64,000 bases of DNA from Streptomyces sp. 130 (GCF_007096885.1 NZ_VJNO01000036.1:1-64000), one strand, 5' to 3'; shown: positions 20,293 to 28,262, numbered from the stretch's first letter. A program made the numbers and translations. Notes: generated from the letters alone by a model not told the origin.

Positions 20293-21333
20293 TTACTTGG
20301 TCTCCTCGGTACGGGCGGCGGTGGGGGTGCCGGCAGGGAGGCGCGCAGCGCTTCGGTCAAGGGTGGTGGTGGGCGACGGGTGGGCGGTCGGCTCGTAGCC
20401 GCCGAGCAGCAGGTAGAGCACGGCCATGCGGATGGAGACGCCGTTGGCGACCTGCTCCACGACCGTGCAGCGGTCGGAGTCGGCGACCTCGGCGGTGATC
20501 TCCATGCCGCGGACCATGGGCCCGGGGTGCATGACGACGGCGTGCTCGGGCATTTTCGCCATCCGCTCGCCGTCCAGGCCGTAGCGGCGCGAGTACTCGC
20601 GCTCGGTCGGGAAGTAGGCGGCGTTCATCCGCTCGCGCTGCACACGGAGCATCATCACAGCGTCGGACTGGGGCAGCACCTCGTCCAGGCCGTAGCTGAC
20701 GTCGCCGGGCCACTGCTCGACGCCGACCGGGACCTGGGTGGGGGGGGCGACGAGGGTGACGTGGGCGCCGAGCGTGTTCAGCAGGTGCACGTTGGAGCGG
20801 GCGACCCGGCTGTGCAGGATGTCGCCGACGATGGTGATCCGGCGGCCGTCGAGGTCCTTGCCGAGCCCCGCGTCGGCGCCGACGAGCCGGCGGCGCATCG
20901 TGAAGGCGTCCAGCAGGGCCTGGGTGGGGTGCTCATGGGTGCCGTCGCCCGCGTTGACGACGGCGCCGTCGATCCAGCCGGAGGTGGCCAGCCGGTACGG
21001 GGCCCCGGAGGCGCCGTGGCGGATGACGACGGCGTCGGCGCCCATCGCCTCCAGGGTCAGGGCGGTGTCCTTGAGGGATTCGCCCTTGGAGACGGAGGAG
21101 CCCTTCGCGGAGAAGTTGATGACGTCGGCGGACAGCCGCTTGGCCGCCGCCTCGAAGGAGATCCGGGTACGCGTCGAGTCCTCGAAGAAGAGGTTGACGA
21201 CGGTCCGGCCGCGCAGGGTCGGGAGCTTCTTGATCGGCCGGTCCGCGACCCTGGCCATCTCCTCGGCGGTGTCGAGGATCAGGACGGCGTCGTCGCGGGT
21301 GAGGTCGGCGGCCGAGATGAGGTGACGCTTCAT
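20293..21333 (-). CDS. pyrB: Aspartate carbamoyltransferase catalytic subunit
   Basis: A 346-aa enzyme that joins carbamoyl phosphate and aspartate. It carries the carbamoyl-phosphate motif FEDSTRTRISFEAAAKRL, the SVSKGESLKDT loop, and HPTQALLDAFTMRR. The start ATG 21333 (MKRHLISAADLTRDDAV) has GGAG upstream; an ATG at 21369 is in frame but adds a poorly conserved 12 residues. No pyrI regulatory chain gene is present. It lies 85 bp downstream of the pyrR stop. The C-terminus is extended by about 30 Pro/Thr-rich residues. Confidence 0.97.
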   Translation of the reverse strand: MKRHLISAADLTRDDAVLILDTAEEMARVADRPIKKLPTLRGRTVVNLFFEDSTRTRISFEAAAKRLSADVINFSAKGSSVSKGESLKDTALTLEAMGADAVVIRHGASGAPYRLATSGWIDGAVVNAGDGTHEHPTQALLDAFTMRRRLVGADAGLGKDLDGRRITIVGDILHSRVARSNVHLLNTLGAHVTLVAPPTQVPVGVEQWPGDVSYGLDEVLPQSDAVMMLRVQRERMNAAYFPTEREYSRRYGLDGERMAKMPEHAVVMHPGPMVRGMEITAEVADSDRCTVVEQVANGVSIRMAVLYLLLGGYEPTAHPSPTTTLDRSAARLPAGTPTAARTEETK

Positions 21334-21418
21334 CTGGGTGTTCTCCGGGTGGCTGGAGGTTTCAGGCATGCGGGCGCGCGGAAGCCGCCGAACGGCGGGC
21401 GGCCGTACGGACGGGGAG

Positions 21419-22003
21419 CTAGCGCTCGACCGCGGGGGCGGCCTGCTCGACCCCGAGCAGCACGGCGTCGCGGCCGTCCTCCTCGGCGAGCTGGACCTTG
21501 ACCGTCTCCCGCAGCGACGTGGGGAGGTTCTTGCCGACGTAGTCGGCGCGGATCGGCAGTTCGCGGTGGCCGCGGTCGACCAGGACCGCGAGCTGCACCG
21601 CGCGGGGCCGGCCGAGGTCGCCGAGCGCGTCCAGGGCGGCGCGGATCGTGCGGCCGGAGAAGAGGACGTCGTCCACGAGGACGACCAGGCGGCCCTCGAT
21701 GTCGTCACCGGGGATCTCGGTGCGGGCCAGGGCACGCGCGGGGCGCAGCCTCAGGTCGTCGCGGTACATGGTGGTGTCGAGGGAGCCGACCGGCATCGTG
21801 CGGCCGGTGATCTCTTCGAGCTTGGCGGCGAGCCGGCGGGCGAGGAAGACCCCGCGGGTGGGGATGCCGAGGAGCACCACGTCGTCGGCGCCCTTGGCGC
21901 GTTCGACGATCTCGTGGGCGATACGGGTCAGGACCCGGGCGATGTCGGGGGCCTCCAGAACGGGGCGTGCCGCGTTGCCGGTGGCGTCGTGCTGTGCGTC
22001 CAT
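21419..22003 (-). CDS. pyrR: PyrR bifunctional regulator / uracil phosphoribosyltransferase
   Basis: A 194-aa RNA-binding regulator that senses UMP and PRPP. The PRPP-binding motif VVLVDDVLFSGRTIRAAL and the PyrR hallmark segments LLGIPTRGVFLARRL and SLDTTMYRDDLRLR are present. It is the first gene of the pyr operon. The start is ATG 22003 with AAGGAGG 10 nt upstream, and that ribosome site lies beside a PyrR-type binding hairpin. In actinobacteria PyrR is known to act on translation rather than by classical attenuation, and the leader here fits that mode. Confidence 0.97.
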   Translation of the reverse strand: MDAQHDATGNAARPVLEAPDIARVLTRIAHEIVERAKGADDVVLLGIPTRGVFLARRLAAKLEEITGRTMPVGSLDTTMYRDDLRLRPARALARTEIPGDDIEGRLVVLVDDVLFSGRTIRAALDALGDLGRPRAVQLAVLVDRGHRELPIRADYVGKNLPTSLRETVKVQLAEEDGRDAVLLGVEQAAPAVER

Positions 22004-22050
22004 AAGAAACGGACCTCCTTCTCCGCCTCACGGGACGGACCTTAAAGGAC
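22004..22050 (-). promoter_or_regulatory. PyrR-binding loop overlapping the pyrR ribosome site
   Basis: The minus-strand leader contains CGUCCCGUGAGGCG (22024-22037). It matches the Bacillus PyrR-loop consensus ARUCCNGNGAGGYU at the 12 inner positions; the outer A-U pair is replaced by C-G, which keeps the pairing. UCCG/CGGA extends the stem. Flanking UCCUU can pair with AAGGA of the Shine-Dalgarno AAGGAGG (22014-22020), so folding around a bound PyrR would hide the ribosome site. Confidence 0.75.
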
Positions 22051-22158
22051 GTCGGAATTGCGTCGTCCAGACTACCAGGGCCCTTGCCGGATCTCGCACG
22101 CACCCCCCGATGAAGCCGGTACGGACCATCTCAGCTTGACGCGACCAAGTAACGCTGC

Positions 22159-22178
22159 GTAACCTCACAGTGAGTTAC
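22159..22178. promoter_or_regulatory. Palindromic operator upstream of bldD (probable BldD box)
   Basis: GTAACCTCACAGTGAGTTAC is a near-perfect inverted repeat centred on CTCACAGTGAG, 47 bp upstream of the bldD ATG. BldD is known to repress its own promoter by binding palindromes of this type. The site lies in the divergent bldD/pyrR region, so an effect on pyrR is also possible. Confidence 0.7.
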
Positions 22179-22224
22179 CAGCCACGCGGCCCAGCCGCGT
22201 ACGTTCCAGCGTCCGGGGAGCCTT

Positions 22225-22725
22225 ATGTCCAGCGAATACGCAAAACAGCTCGGGGCCAAGCTCCGTGCCATCCGCACCCAGCAGGGCCTCTCCCTCCACG
22301 GCGTGGAGGAGAAGTCGCAGGGCCGCTGGAAGGCCGTCGTGGTCGGTTCGTACGAGCGCGGCGACCGTGCCGTGACCGTGCAGCGCCTTGCCGAGCTGGC
22401 GGACTTCTACGGCGTCCCGGTCCAGGAGCTCCTGCCGGGCACGACGCCCGGCGGTGCCGCGGAGCCGCCGCCGAAGCTGGTCCTCCAGCTGGAGCGCCTG
22501 GCGCACGTGCCGCCGGAGAAGGCCGGCCCCCTCCAGCGCTACGCGGCGACGATCCAGAGCCAGCGCGGCGACTACAACGGCAAGGTGCTGTCGATCCGCC
22601 AGGACGACCTGCGCACGCTCGCCGTGATCTACGACCAGTCGCCTTCGGTGCTGACGGAGCAGCTGATCAGCTGGGGCGTGCTCGACGCGGACGCGCGCCG
22701 CGCCGTCGCCCACGACGAGGGCTGA
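22225..22725 (+). CDS. bldD: BldD, c-di-GMP-dependent developmental repressor
   Basis: A 166-aa master regulator that keeps Streptomyces in vegetative growth by repressing sporulation genes. The N-terminal XRE-type helix-turn-helix (about residues 6-70) is followed by a C-terminal domain that dimerises through a c-di-GMP tetramer. The full ligand motif RGD-X8-RQDD is present at residues 114-128 (R114-G-D116 and R125-Q-D-D128). The start ATG 22225 and the sequence are essentially those of BldD from model streptomycetes. It is monocistronic, with its operator upstream and a terminator downstream, and is divergent from pyrR. Confidence 0.98.
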   Translation: MSSEYAKQLGAKLRAIRTQQGLSLHGVEEKSQGRWKAVVVGSYERGDRAVTVQRLAELADFYGVPVQELLPGTTPGGAAEPPPKLVLQLERLAHVPPEKAGPLQRYAATIQSQRGDYNGKVLSIRQDDLRTLAVIYDQSPSVLTEQLISWGVLDADARRAVAHDEG

Positions 22726-22749
22726 GCAGCCCTCACGGAGAAACGTGCC

Positions 22750-22802
22750 GCCGGGTTCGGCGGGTCGCCCCGCGCACGGGCGCCCCGCCGGTCCCGGCTT
22801 TT
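22750..22802 (+). terminator. bldD terminator
   Basis: GCCGGGTTCGGCGGG (22750-22764) pairs with CCCGCCGGTCCCGGC (22784-22798) with two mismatches. It is followed by TTTTCTCG, a conventional intrinsic terminator just after the bldD stop. Confidence 0.8.
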
Positions 22803-22839
22803 CTCGTGCGCCGGCGCGCTCTCACACCCCCGGCGCGCC

Positions 22840-22871
22840 GAAGGGCCCACGGCTTCAGCCATGGGCCCTTC
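22840..22871. terminator. Hairpin between convergent bldD and nusB
   Basis: GAAGGGCCCACGGCT (22840-22854) and AGCCATGGGCCCTTC (22857-22871) form a 15-bp stem with one mismatch and a 2-nt loop. It lies 22 bp beyond the nusB stop and probably terminates the aro-efp-nusB block from the other side. Confidence 0.7.
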
Positions 22872-22892
22872 GTCGGCGGAACGCCGCCGGGG

Positions 22893-23324
22893 TCACTGCT
22901 CCCGGCGGAGATTCGGCTTGAGGTCCTTGAAACGGGCCAGCAGGCCGTTCACGAAGGACGGGGAGTCGTCGGTGGAGAACTCCTTGGCGATCTGCACCGC
23001 CTCGTCGATCACCACCGCGTCCGGGGTCCCGTCGACCCAGATCAGCTCGTAGGCACCGAGCCGCAGGATGTTCCGGTCGGCGACCGGCATGCGGTCGAGC
23101 TCCCAGTCCACGGCGTAGGTGACGATGAGGTCGTCGATGCGGTCCGCGTACCGCGCGTACCCCTCCACGAGCTCCATCGTGTACTCGGTGACCGGCGGCT
23201 GACGGGTGTCGGACCGCGAGTGCCGCACCCAGTCCGCGAGGACCGTCAGCACGGACTCGCCGCGCTGGTCGGCCTCGAAGAGGATCTGGAAGGCGCGCTT
23301 GCGTGCCGTGTTGCGAGCAGCCAC
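22893..23324 (-). CDS. nusB: Transcription antitermination protein NusB
   Basis: A 143-aa all-helical RNA-binding protein that joins NusE/S10 at boxA to support rRNA antitermination. The sequence AARNTARKRAFQILFEADQRG at the N-terminus, DRMPVADRNILRLGAYELIW in the middle and VVIDEAVQIAKEFSTDDSPSFVNGLLA at the C-terminus are the standard family blocks. The start is ATG 23324. The gap to efp is 2 bp. It is the last gene of the long minus-strand block. Confidence 0.97.
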   Translation of the reverse strand: MAARNTARKRAFQILFEADQRGESVLTVLADWVRHSRSDTRQPPVTEYTMELVEGYARYADRIDDLIVTYAVDWELDRMPVADRNILRLGAYELIWVDGTPDAVVIDEAVQIAKEFSTDDSPSFVNGLLARFKDLKPNLRREQ

Positions 23325-23326
23325 GA

Positions 23327-23893
23327 CTACTTGTTCACCCGGCTGAGGTACTCGCCGGAGCGGGTGTCGACCTTGATCTTCTCACCGGTGGTGATGAAGA
23401 GCGGAACACCGATCTCGTAGCCGGTCTCCAGCGTGGCCGGCTTGGTGCCGCCGGTGGAGCGGTCGCCCTGGACGCCGGGGTCGGTGTGCTGGATGGTCAG
23501 CTCGACGGCGGCCGGCAGCTCGACGTAGAGCACCTCGCCGTCGTGCTGGGCGACGGAGGCGGTGAAGCCCTCGATCAGGAAGTTGGCGGCGTCGCCGACG
23601 ACCTTGCGCTCGACCATCAGCTGGTCGTAGGTGTCCATGTCCATGAAGACGAAGTACTCGCCGTCCATGTACGAGAACTGCATGTCGCGCTTGTCGACCG
23701 TGGCCGTCTCGACCTTGATGCCGGCGTTGAAGGTCTTGTCGACGACCTTGCCGGAGAGCACGTTCTTGAGCTTGGTGCGCACGAAGGCCGGGCCCTTGCC
23801 GGGCTTGACGTGCTGGAACTCGACGACGGACCAGAGCTGGCCTCCGTCGAGCTTGAGCACCATGCCGTTCTTGAGGTCGTTCGTGGAAGCCAC
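23327..23893 (-). CDS. efp: Elongation factor P
   Basis: A 188-aa three-domain factor that relieves ribosome stalling at polyproline. The tip loop reads KPGKGPAFVRT (P31-G-K33-G-P35), the palindromic PGKGP loop of the actinobacterial EF-P subfamily, which is reported to act without lysine modification. No epmA or epmB gene is near, consistent with that. Domain III ends GEKIKVDTRSGEYLSRVNK. It starts at ATG 23893, directly upstream of nusB and downstream of an M24 peptidase-like gene, the usual pepQ-efp-nusB order. Confidence 0.97.
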   Translation of the reverse strand: MASTNDLKNGMVLKLDGGQLWSVVEFQHVKPGKGPAFVRTKLKNVLSGKVVDKTFNAGIKVETATVDKRDMQFSYMDGEYFVFMDMDTYDQLMVERKVVGDAANFLIEGFTASVAQHDGEVLYVELPAAVELTIQHTDPGVQGDRSTGGTKPATLETGYEIGVPLFITTGEKIKVDTRSGEYLSRVNK

Positions 23894-23944
23894 GGTTGCG
23901 GAATCTCCTGGGCTGAAGCTGGTGGAACGACCGAGAAACGCGCG

Positions 23945-25051
23945 CTAGAGCGCGAGCAGCTCCTTGGTCGTAATGGTGAGTAGCTCGGGTCCGCCGTCCG
24001 CCTCGGGGCGCACGACGAGCGTGTCATCGATCCGGACCCCGCCCCGGCCCGGGAGGTGGACCCCCGGTTCGACGGTGACCGGCACACAAGCGTCCAGTTT
24101 ACCCATGGCGGCGGGTGCCAGCTGCGGGTCCTCATCGATTTCGAGCCCCACCCCGTGGCCCGTGAAGGGCGCCAGGCCCTCGCCGTGGCCCGCGGAGTCC
24201 AGGAGATGGCGGGCGGCACGGTCCACGTCGCGGTACTCGGCGCCGGGCAGCAGGGCCTCGCGGCCGGCCCGCTGAGCGGCGAAAACCAGCTCGTACAGCT
24301 CGATCTGCCAGTCGGCGGGCGCCGTTCCGATGACGAAGGTCCGGCCGATCTCACAGCGGTAGCCCCGGTAGTTGGCGCCCAGGCAGACCGAGAGGAAATC
24401 TCCTTCCTCCACCCGCCGGTCCGTGGGCCGGTGGCGGCCCCGGCCGGAGTGGGGCCCGGTGGCGACGGAGGTCGCGAAGGCCGGGCCGTCGGCGCCGTGG
24501 TCCACCAGCCGGCGCTCCAGCTCCAGCGCCAGGTGCCGCTCGGTGCGGCCGACGAGGATCGATTCGAGGAGTTCGCCCAGCGCCTGGTCGGTGATCTCGG
24601 CCGCGATCCGCAGGCAGCCGATCTCCTCCTCGTCCTTGACGATGCGCAACTGCTCGACCGTCGCGCCCAGATCGGCCAGCCGGAGCCCGGGGGCGACCGA
24701 GGCCATGGCCCGGTGCCGGGCGACCGTCAGGTCGTGCTCCTCGACGGCCAGCGACTCCGCGCCGGCCCCGGCGGCCACGTCGGCTGCGTGGACCACGGGG
24801 TCCCCGCCGGCCACCGGCAGCAGGTCGACGCGCAGGTGCTCGTCGGTGCGCCCGTCGGCCGGGTCGGCGGTGGGCGGGCGGGGGCAGAGCAGGACGTCCT
24901 CGCCGGGGCCGAGCAGGAGCACGGCGCCCGGGGGCGCTCCCCCGGCCAGGTAGCGGACGTTGGCGGGGCGGGAGACCAGGGCGGCCGCGGATCCGACTGC
25001 GGCGCACCGGTCGCGGAGCAGCCCGCGTCGGACGGCGTACACCTCTGACAT
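23945..25051 (-). CDS. M24 family (Xaa-Pro peptidase-like) protein with altered metal-site residues
   Basis: A 368-aa protein with an N-terminal creatinase-like domain (about 1-130) and a C-terminal pita-bread peptidase domain (135-368). It sits at the pepQ position before efp. The canonical dinuclear metal ligands are changed. The usual D...D pair in VDxGxxYxGYxxDxTRTF is C223 and E234 (SVCLGANYRGYRCEIGRTF). The metal His is kept (H299 in TGHGVG), but the second active-site His is D306 (LEIDEDP). E328 (VEPG) is kept and the last Glu is D342 (GVRIDDT). The overall fold is intact. It may be a pseudoenzyme or use a different metal. Start ATG 25051. Confidence 0.88.
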   Translation of the reverse strand: MSEVYAVRRGLLRDRCAAVGSAAALVSRPANVRYLAGGAPPGAVLLLGPGEDVLLCPRPPTADPADGRTDEHLRVDLLPVAGGDPVVHAADVAAGAGAESLAVEEHDLTVARHRAMASVAPGLRLADLGATVEQLRIVKDEEEIGCLRIAAEITDQALGELLESILVGRTERHLALELERRLVDHGADGPAFATSVATGPHSGRGRHRPTDRRVEEGDFLSVCLGANYRGYRCEIGRTFVIGTAPADWQIELYELVFAAQRAGREALLPGAEYRDVDRAARHLLDSAGHGEGLAPFTGHGVGLEIDEDPQLAPAAMGKLDACVPVTVEPGVHLPGRGGVRIDDTLVVRPEADGGPELLTITTKELLAL

Positions 25052-25131
25052 GCGTCGAGCGTACGAGCGCGGCGCCGGGCCCGCCCGGCGGGCGCATCCG
25101 ACCGGGGGGCGGGGGGCCCGGCGCCGCCGCG

Positions 25132-26076
25132 TCACCAGGACGGCGGGCTGGCCAGGGCCCGGGCGAGTATGTCGTCCAGGACCCGGGCGGTGGTCTCCAC
25201 GTCGTACGTCGAGTTGTCGATGATCGGGAGGCCGGAGCCGTACCAGCCGGCCATCCGGCCGTGGATGCGGGCGACCTCCTCGTCCGAGAGGCGGCGGTTG
25301 CCGCTGCGCTCCGCGTTGCGCTCCAGGACGATCTCCAGCCCGGGCAGCAGGACGACGGGCAGGAGCCCGGGGCCGACGTGCCGCTTCCAGCCGCCGAGGC
25401 CGACGACCGGCCGGTCGGGGAAGACGGCGTCGTCGAGGATGCAGGAGATCCCGTTGGCCAGGAAGTTGCGGGCGGCGAAGCCGCAGGTGCGGCGGGCCAG
25501 GCGGTACTGGGCCTCCGACTGGTCGTTCCACCCGGCCTGCGGGTCCGCGAAGCCGGAGCAGACCCACTCCCGGACGTCGTCCAGGCTGACGTGGGCGGTG
25601 GGCACCCGGCGGCGGGCCGCCCAGAGCCGGGCCACGGTGGTCTTGCCGGCGCCCGCCGGGCCGATGAGGAGCACCGCGAGCGTCGCGTTGCCCGTGCCGG
25701 GCTCGGCGGGCGGCGCGGGCAGGGGTACGGGTCTGCCGGGCGGCAGCTGGATGTGCCCGGTGGTCTCCCGGGCGACCGGAGCCGGGGCCTGCTGCGGGGC
25801 CGGTCCGTTCCAGCCGTGGCCCTGCGGCGCGGGCGCGCCCGCGGGCGGCGGGCCGGGGTGTCCGCCGGACGGGCCGGCCGGGGGCTGGTGCGGCGGGCCG
25901 GGGTGTCCGCCGGACGGGCCGGCCGGGGGCTGGTGCGGCGGGCCGGGGTGTCCGGCGGGCGGGCCGGCCGGGGGCTGGTGCGGCGGGCCGGGGTGCTGGG
26001 CCCGGTGCGGCCAGCCGACGGGGCCGTTTCCGGGACCGTGGGGCGGAGGCAGCGGGGCCCCCACTGCGTGCTGCAT
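25132..26076 (-). CDS. P-loop ATPase/kinase-like protein with proline-rich N-terminal repeats
   Basis: A 314-aa protein. Residues 1-128 are Pro/Gly/His-rich and disordered, including three 15-residue repeats HPGPPHQPPAGPSGG (28-72). Residues 131-314 form a P-loop kinase-like domain with Walker A GPAGAGKTT (139-147), then VSLDDVREWVCSGFADP and CILDDAVFPDRPVVGLGGW, which resemble small-molecule or polynucleotide kinase-type AAA_33 ATPases. The start is ATG 26076. It lies between aroQ and the M24 gene on the same strand. Substrate unknown; the conserved placement near efp suggests a housekeeping role, but this is inference. Confidence 0.85.
   Translation of the reverse strand: MQHAVGAPLPPPHGPGNGPVGWPHRAQHPGPPHQPPAGPPAGHPGPPHQPPAGPSGGHPGPPHQPPAGPSGGHPGPPPAGAPAPQGHGWNGPAPQQAPAPVARETTGHIQLPPGRPVPLPAPPAEPGTGNATLAVLLIGPAGAGKTTVARLWAARRRVPTAHVSLDDVREWVCSGFADPQAGWNDQSEAQYRLARRTCGFAARNFLANGISCILDDAVFPDRPVVGLGGWKRHVGPGLLPVVLLPGLEIVLERNAERSGNRRLSDEEVARIHGRMAGWYGSGLPIIDNSTYDVETTARVLDDILARALASPPSW
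25861..25995. repeat. 3 x 45-bp coding tandem repeat
   Basis: Three in-frame 45-bp units, with a fourth partial unit, encode HPGPPHQPPAGPxxG. The units differ at only a few bases, which implies recent duplication. They lie inside the N-terminal disordered part of the P-loop protein. Confidence 0.9.
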
Positions 26077-26191
26077 CCGGTGCGACTCCGTCTCGTACAG
26101 GCAACTGGCGCTGGTGCAACGGCAACCGTACCTTCCCCGGCCGCCGTACGGACAACGGCCGGGGAGGGTCCGAAGTGCCCCAACGGGCTGC

Positions 26192-26632
26192 TCAGTCGGC
26201 GAGTTCGTCCGCCAGGGCGCGCAGGGCGAGACGGTAGGAGCCGATACCGAATCCGGCCACGGTCCCGGTGGCCACCGGGGCGATCACCGAGGTGTGGCGG
26301 AATTCCTCCCGTGCGTACGGGTTCGAGATGTGGACCTCGATCAGCGGGGCCGTGCGCTGGGCTGCCGCGTCCCGCATCCCGTAGGAGTAGTGCGTGAAGG
26401 CGCCCGGGTTGATGACGACCGGAATCGCCCCGTCGGCGGCCTCGTGGAGCCAGCGGATCAGCTCGCCCTCGTCGTTGGTCTCGCGCACGTCGGCGTCGAG
26501 ACCGAGCTCCTTGCCGAGGGTGCGGCACGCCTCCACCAGCCCGGCGTACGACGTGGAGCCGTAGACGTCGGGCTCGCGGGAGCCGAGCCGGCCGAGGTTG
26601 GGGCCGTTGAGCACGAGGACCCGGCGGGTCAT
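26192..26632 (-). CDS. aroQ: 3-dehydroquinate dehydratase, type II
   Basis: A 146-aa dodecameric-type enzyme for the third step of the shikimate pathway. It has LVLNGPNLGRLGSREPDVYGSTSY with the catalytic Tyr loop, VINPGAFTHYSYGMRDA, the active-site His segment IEVHISNPYAREEFRHTSV, and the end GFGIGSYRLALRAL. ATG 26632 overlaps the aroB stop by 4 bp (ATGA). Confidence 0.97.
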   Translation of the reverse strand: MTRRVLVLNGPNLGRLGSREPDVYGSTSYAGLVEACRTLGKELGLDADVRETNDEGELIRWLHEAADGAIPVVINPGAFTHYSYGMRDAAAQRTAPLIEVHISNPYAREEFRHTSVIAPVATGTVAGFGIGSYRLALRALADELAD

Positions 26633-27723
26633 GCCGAGACCTCCCCGTAGGCGGCGAGCAGGACGGCCGGGTCGGGGCCCTCCAGGACGGCGGGCTTGCC
26701 GAGGCCGTCCAGGACGACGAAGCGCAGCAGGTCGCCGCGCGACTTCTTGTCGACCTTCATGTTCTCCAGCAGCCTGGGCCACTGGTCGCCGCGGTAGGTG
26801 AGCGGCAGTCCGACGGATTCCAGGATCGCGCGGTGGCGGTCGGCGGTGGCGTCGTCCAGGCGGCCGGCCAGCCGGCCCAGTTCGGCGGCGAAGACCATGC
26901 CGACGGAGACGGCCGCGCCGTGGCGCCACTTGTAGCGCTCGTTCTTCTCGATCGCGTGGCCCAGGGTGTGGCCGTAGTTGAGGATCTCGCGGAGTCCGGA
27001 CTCCTTGAGGTCGCTGGAGACGACGTCCGCCTTGACCCGGATGGAGCGCTCGATGAGCTCGGCGGTGTGCGGTCCGGCGGGCGTACGGGCGGCCTGCGGG
27101 TCCTGTTCGATCAGGTCGAGGATCACCGGGTCGGCGATGAAGCCGGCCTTGATGATCTCGGCCATGCCGGAGACGTAGTCGTGGACCGGCAGCGAGTCCA
27201 GGGCGGCCAGGTCGCAGAGGACTCCGGCCGGCGGGTGGAAGGCGCCGACGAGGTTCTTGCCCTCGGCGGTGTTGATGCCGGTCTTGCCGCCCACGGCCGC
27301 GTCGACCATGCCGAGCACGGTGGTCGGTACGGCGATCCAGCGCACCCCGCGCAGCCAGGACGCGGCGACGAAGCCCGCCACGTCGGTGGTGGCGCCGCCG
27401 CCGACGCCGACGATCACGTCGGTGCGGGTGAAGCCGGTCTGGCCGAGCGCCTTCCAGCAGTAGGCGGCGACCTCGACGGTCTTGGCCTCCTCGGCGTTGG
27501 GCAGCTGGATGGCGATCGCCTCGTAGCCCTGGCCGGCGAGGTCCTGGCGGACCGCCTCGCCGGTCTCGGCCAGCGCCTCGGGGTGGAGGACCGCGACGCG
27601 CTTGGCCCGCTCTCCGATGAGCCCGGGCAGCTCGCCGAGGAGCTGCCGGCCGATCAGTACCTCGTACGGGTCGGTGCCCGCGCTGCCTGCGATGCGGACG
27701 CGGGTGGGTGCCTGCTGGGTCAT
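26629..27723 (-). CDS. aroB: 3-dehydroquinate synthase
   Basis: A 364-aa NAD- and metal-dependent enzyme that converts DAHP to 3-dehydroquinate. Visible motifs are DVIVGVGGGATTDVAGFVAASWLRG (NAD-binding), PTTVLGMVDAAVGGKTGIN, the metal site NYGHTLGHAIEKNERYKWRHGAAVSVGM, and KVDKKSRGDLLRFVVL. The start ATG 27723 overlaps aroK by 4 bp. It belongs to the tightly coupled aroC-aroK-aroB-aroQ cluster. Confidence 0.98.
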   Translation of the reverse strand: MTQQAPTRVRIAGSAGTDPYEVLIGRQLLGELPGLIGERAKRVAVLHPEALAETGEAVRQDLAGQGYEAIAIQLPNAEEAKTVEVAAYCWKALGQTGFTRTDVIVGVGGGATTDVAGFVAASWLRGVRWIAVPTTVLGMVDAAVGGKTGINTAEGKNLVGAFHPPAGVLCDLAALDSLPVHDYVSGMAEIIKAGFIADPVILDLIEQDPQAARTPAGPHTAELIERSIRVKADVVSSDLKESGLREILNYGHTLGHAIEKNERYKWRHGAAVSVGMVFAAELGRLAGRLDDATADRHRAILESVGLPLTYRGDQWPRLLENMKVDKKSRGDLLRFVVLDGLGKPAVLEGPDPAVLLAAYGEVSA

Positions 27724-28262
27724 GGTGTGTTCTCCCGGCCGGACGGGGCCCCGTCCGGCAGCTCCAGTGCGTCGAGGACCGCCTGGGCGACCTCTTCGGG
27801 TGTGCGCTCGTCGGTGGCGACGACCGTGCGGGCGACCTCGGTGTAGAGGTGCCGGCGGGCGTCCATCAGCTCGCGCCACTGCCGGCGCGGGTTGACCGCG
27901 AGCAGCGGGCGGGCGGTGTTGAGCCCGACCCGCTTGACCGCCTCGTCCACGTCCATCGAGAGGTAGACGACCGGGTGGCCGGCGAGCAGCGCGCGGGTCG
28001 ACTCGTCCAGGACGGCCCCGCCGCCGAGCGAGAGGACGCCGGTGTGCTCGGCGACGGCGGCGCGCACGGCGTCCCGCTCCAGCGCCCGGAAGTGGTCCTC
28101 GCCCTCGTCGTAGAAGATCTCCGCGATGGGCTTGCCCGCGGTCGCGACGACGTCCGCGTCGGTGTCCCGGTAGCCGGTGCCCAGGCGGCCGGCGAGCAGT
28201 TCGCCGACCGTGGACTTGCCGACGCCCATGGGACCGACGAGGACGACCAGGGGTCCGGTCAT
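27720..28262 (-). CDS. aroK: Shikimate kinase
   Basis: A 180-aa kinase that forms shikimate 3-phosphate. It has the P-loop GPMGVGKSTVGELLA, the shikimate-binding DTDADV segment, FRALERDAV, the GGGAVLDE motif, and the RPLL lid region. ATG 28262 overlaps the aroC stop by 4 bp, and its own stop overlaps aroB by 4 bp. Confidence 0.97.
   Translation of the reverse strand: MTGPLVVLVGPMGVGKSTVGELLAGRLGTGYRDTDADVVATAGKPIAEIFYDEGEDHFRALERDAVRAAVAEHTGVLSLGGGAVLDESTRALLAGHPVVYLSMDVDEAVKRVGLNTARPLLAVNPRRQWRELMDARRHLYTEVARTVVATDERTPEEVAQAVLDALELPDGAPSGRENTP

Noticed and set aside
25861..25995. CRISPR-like regularly spaced repeats
   Set aside because: The 45-bp units are adjacent, without unique spacers, and encode an in-frame 15-residue proline-rich repeat.
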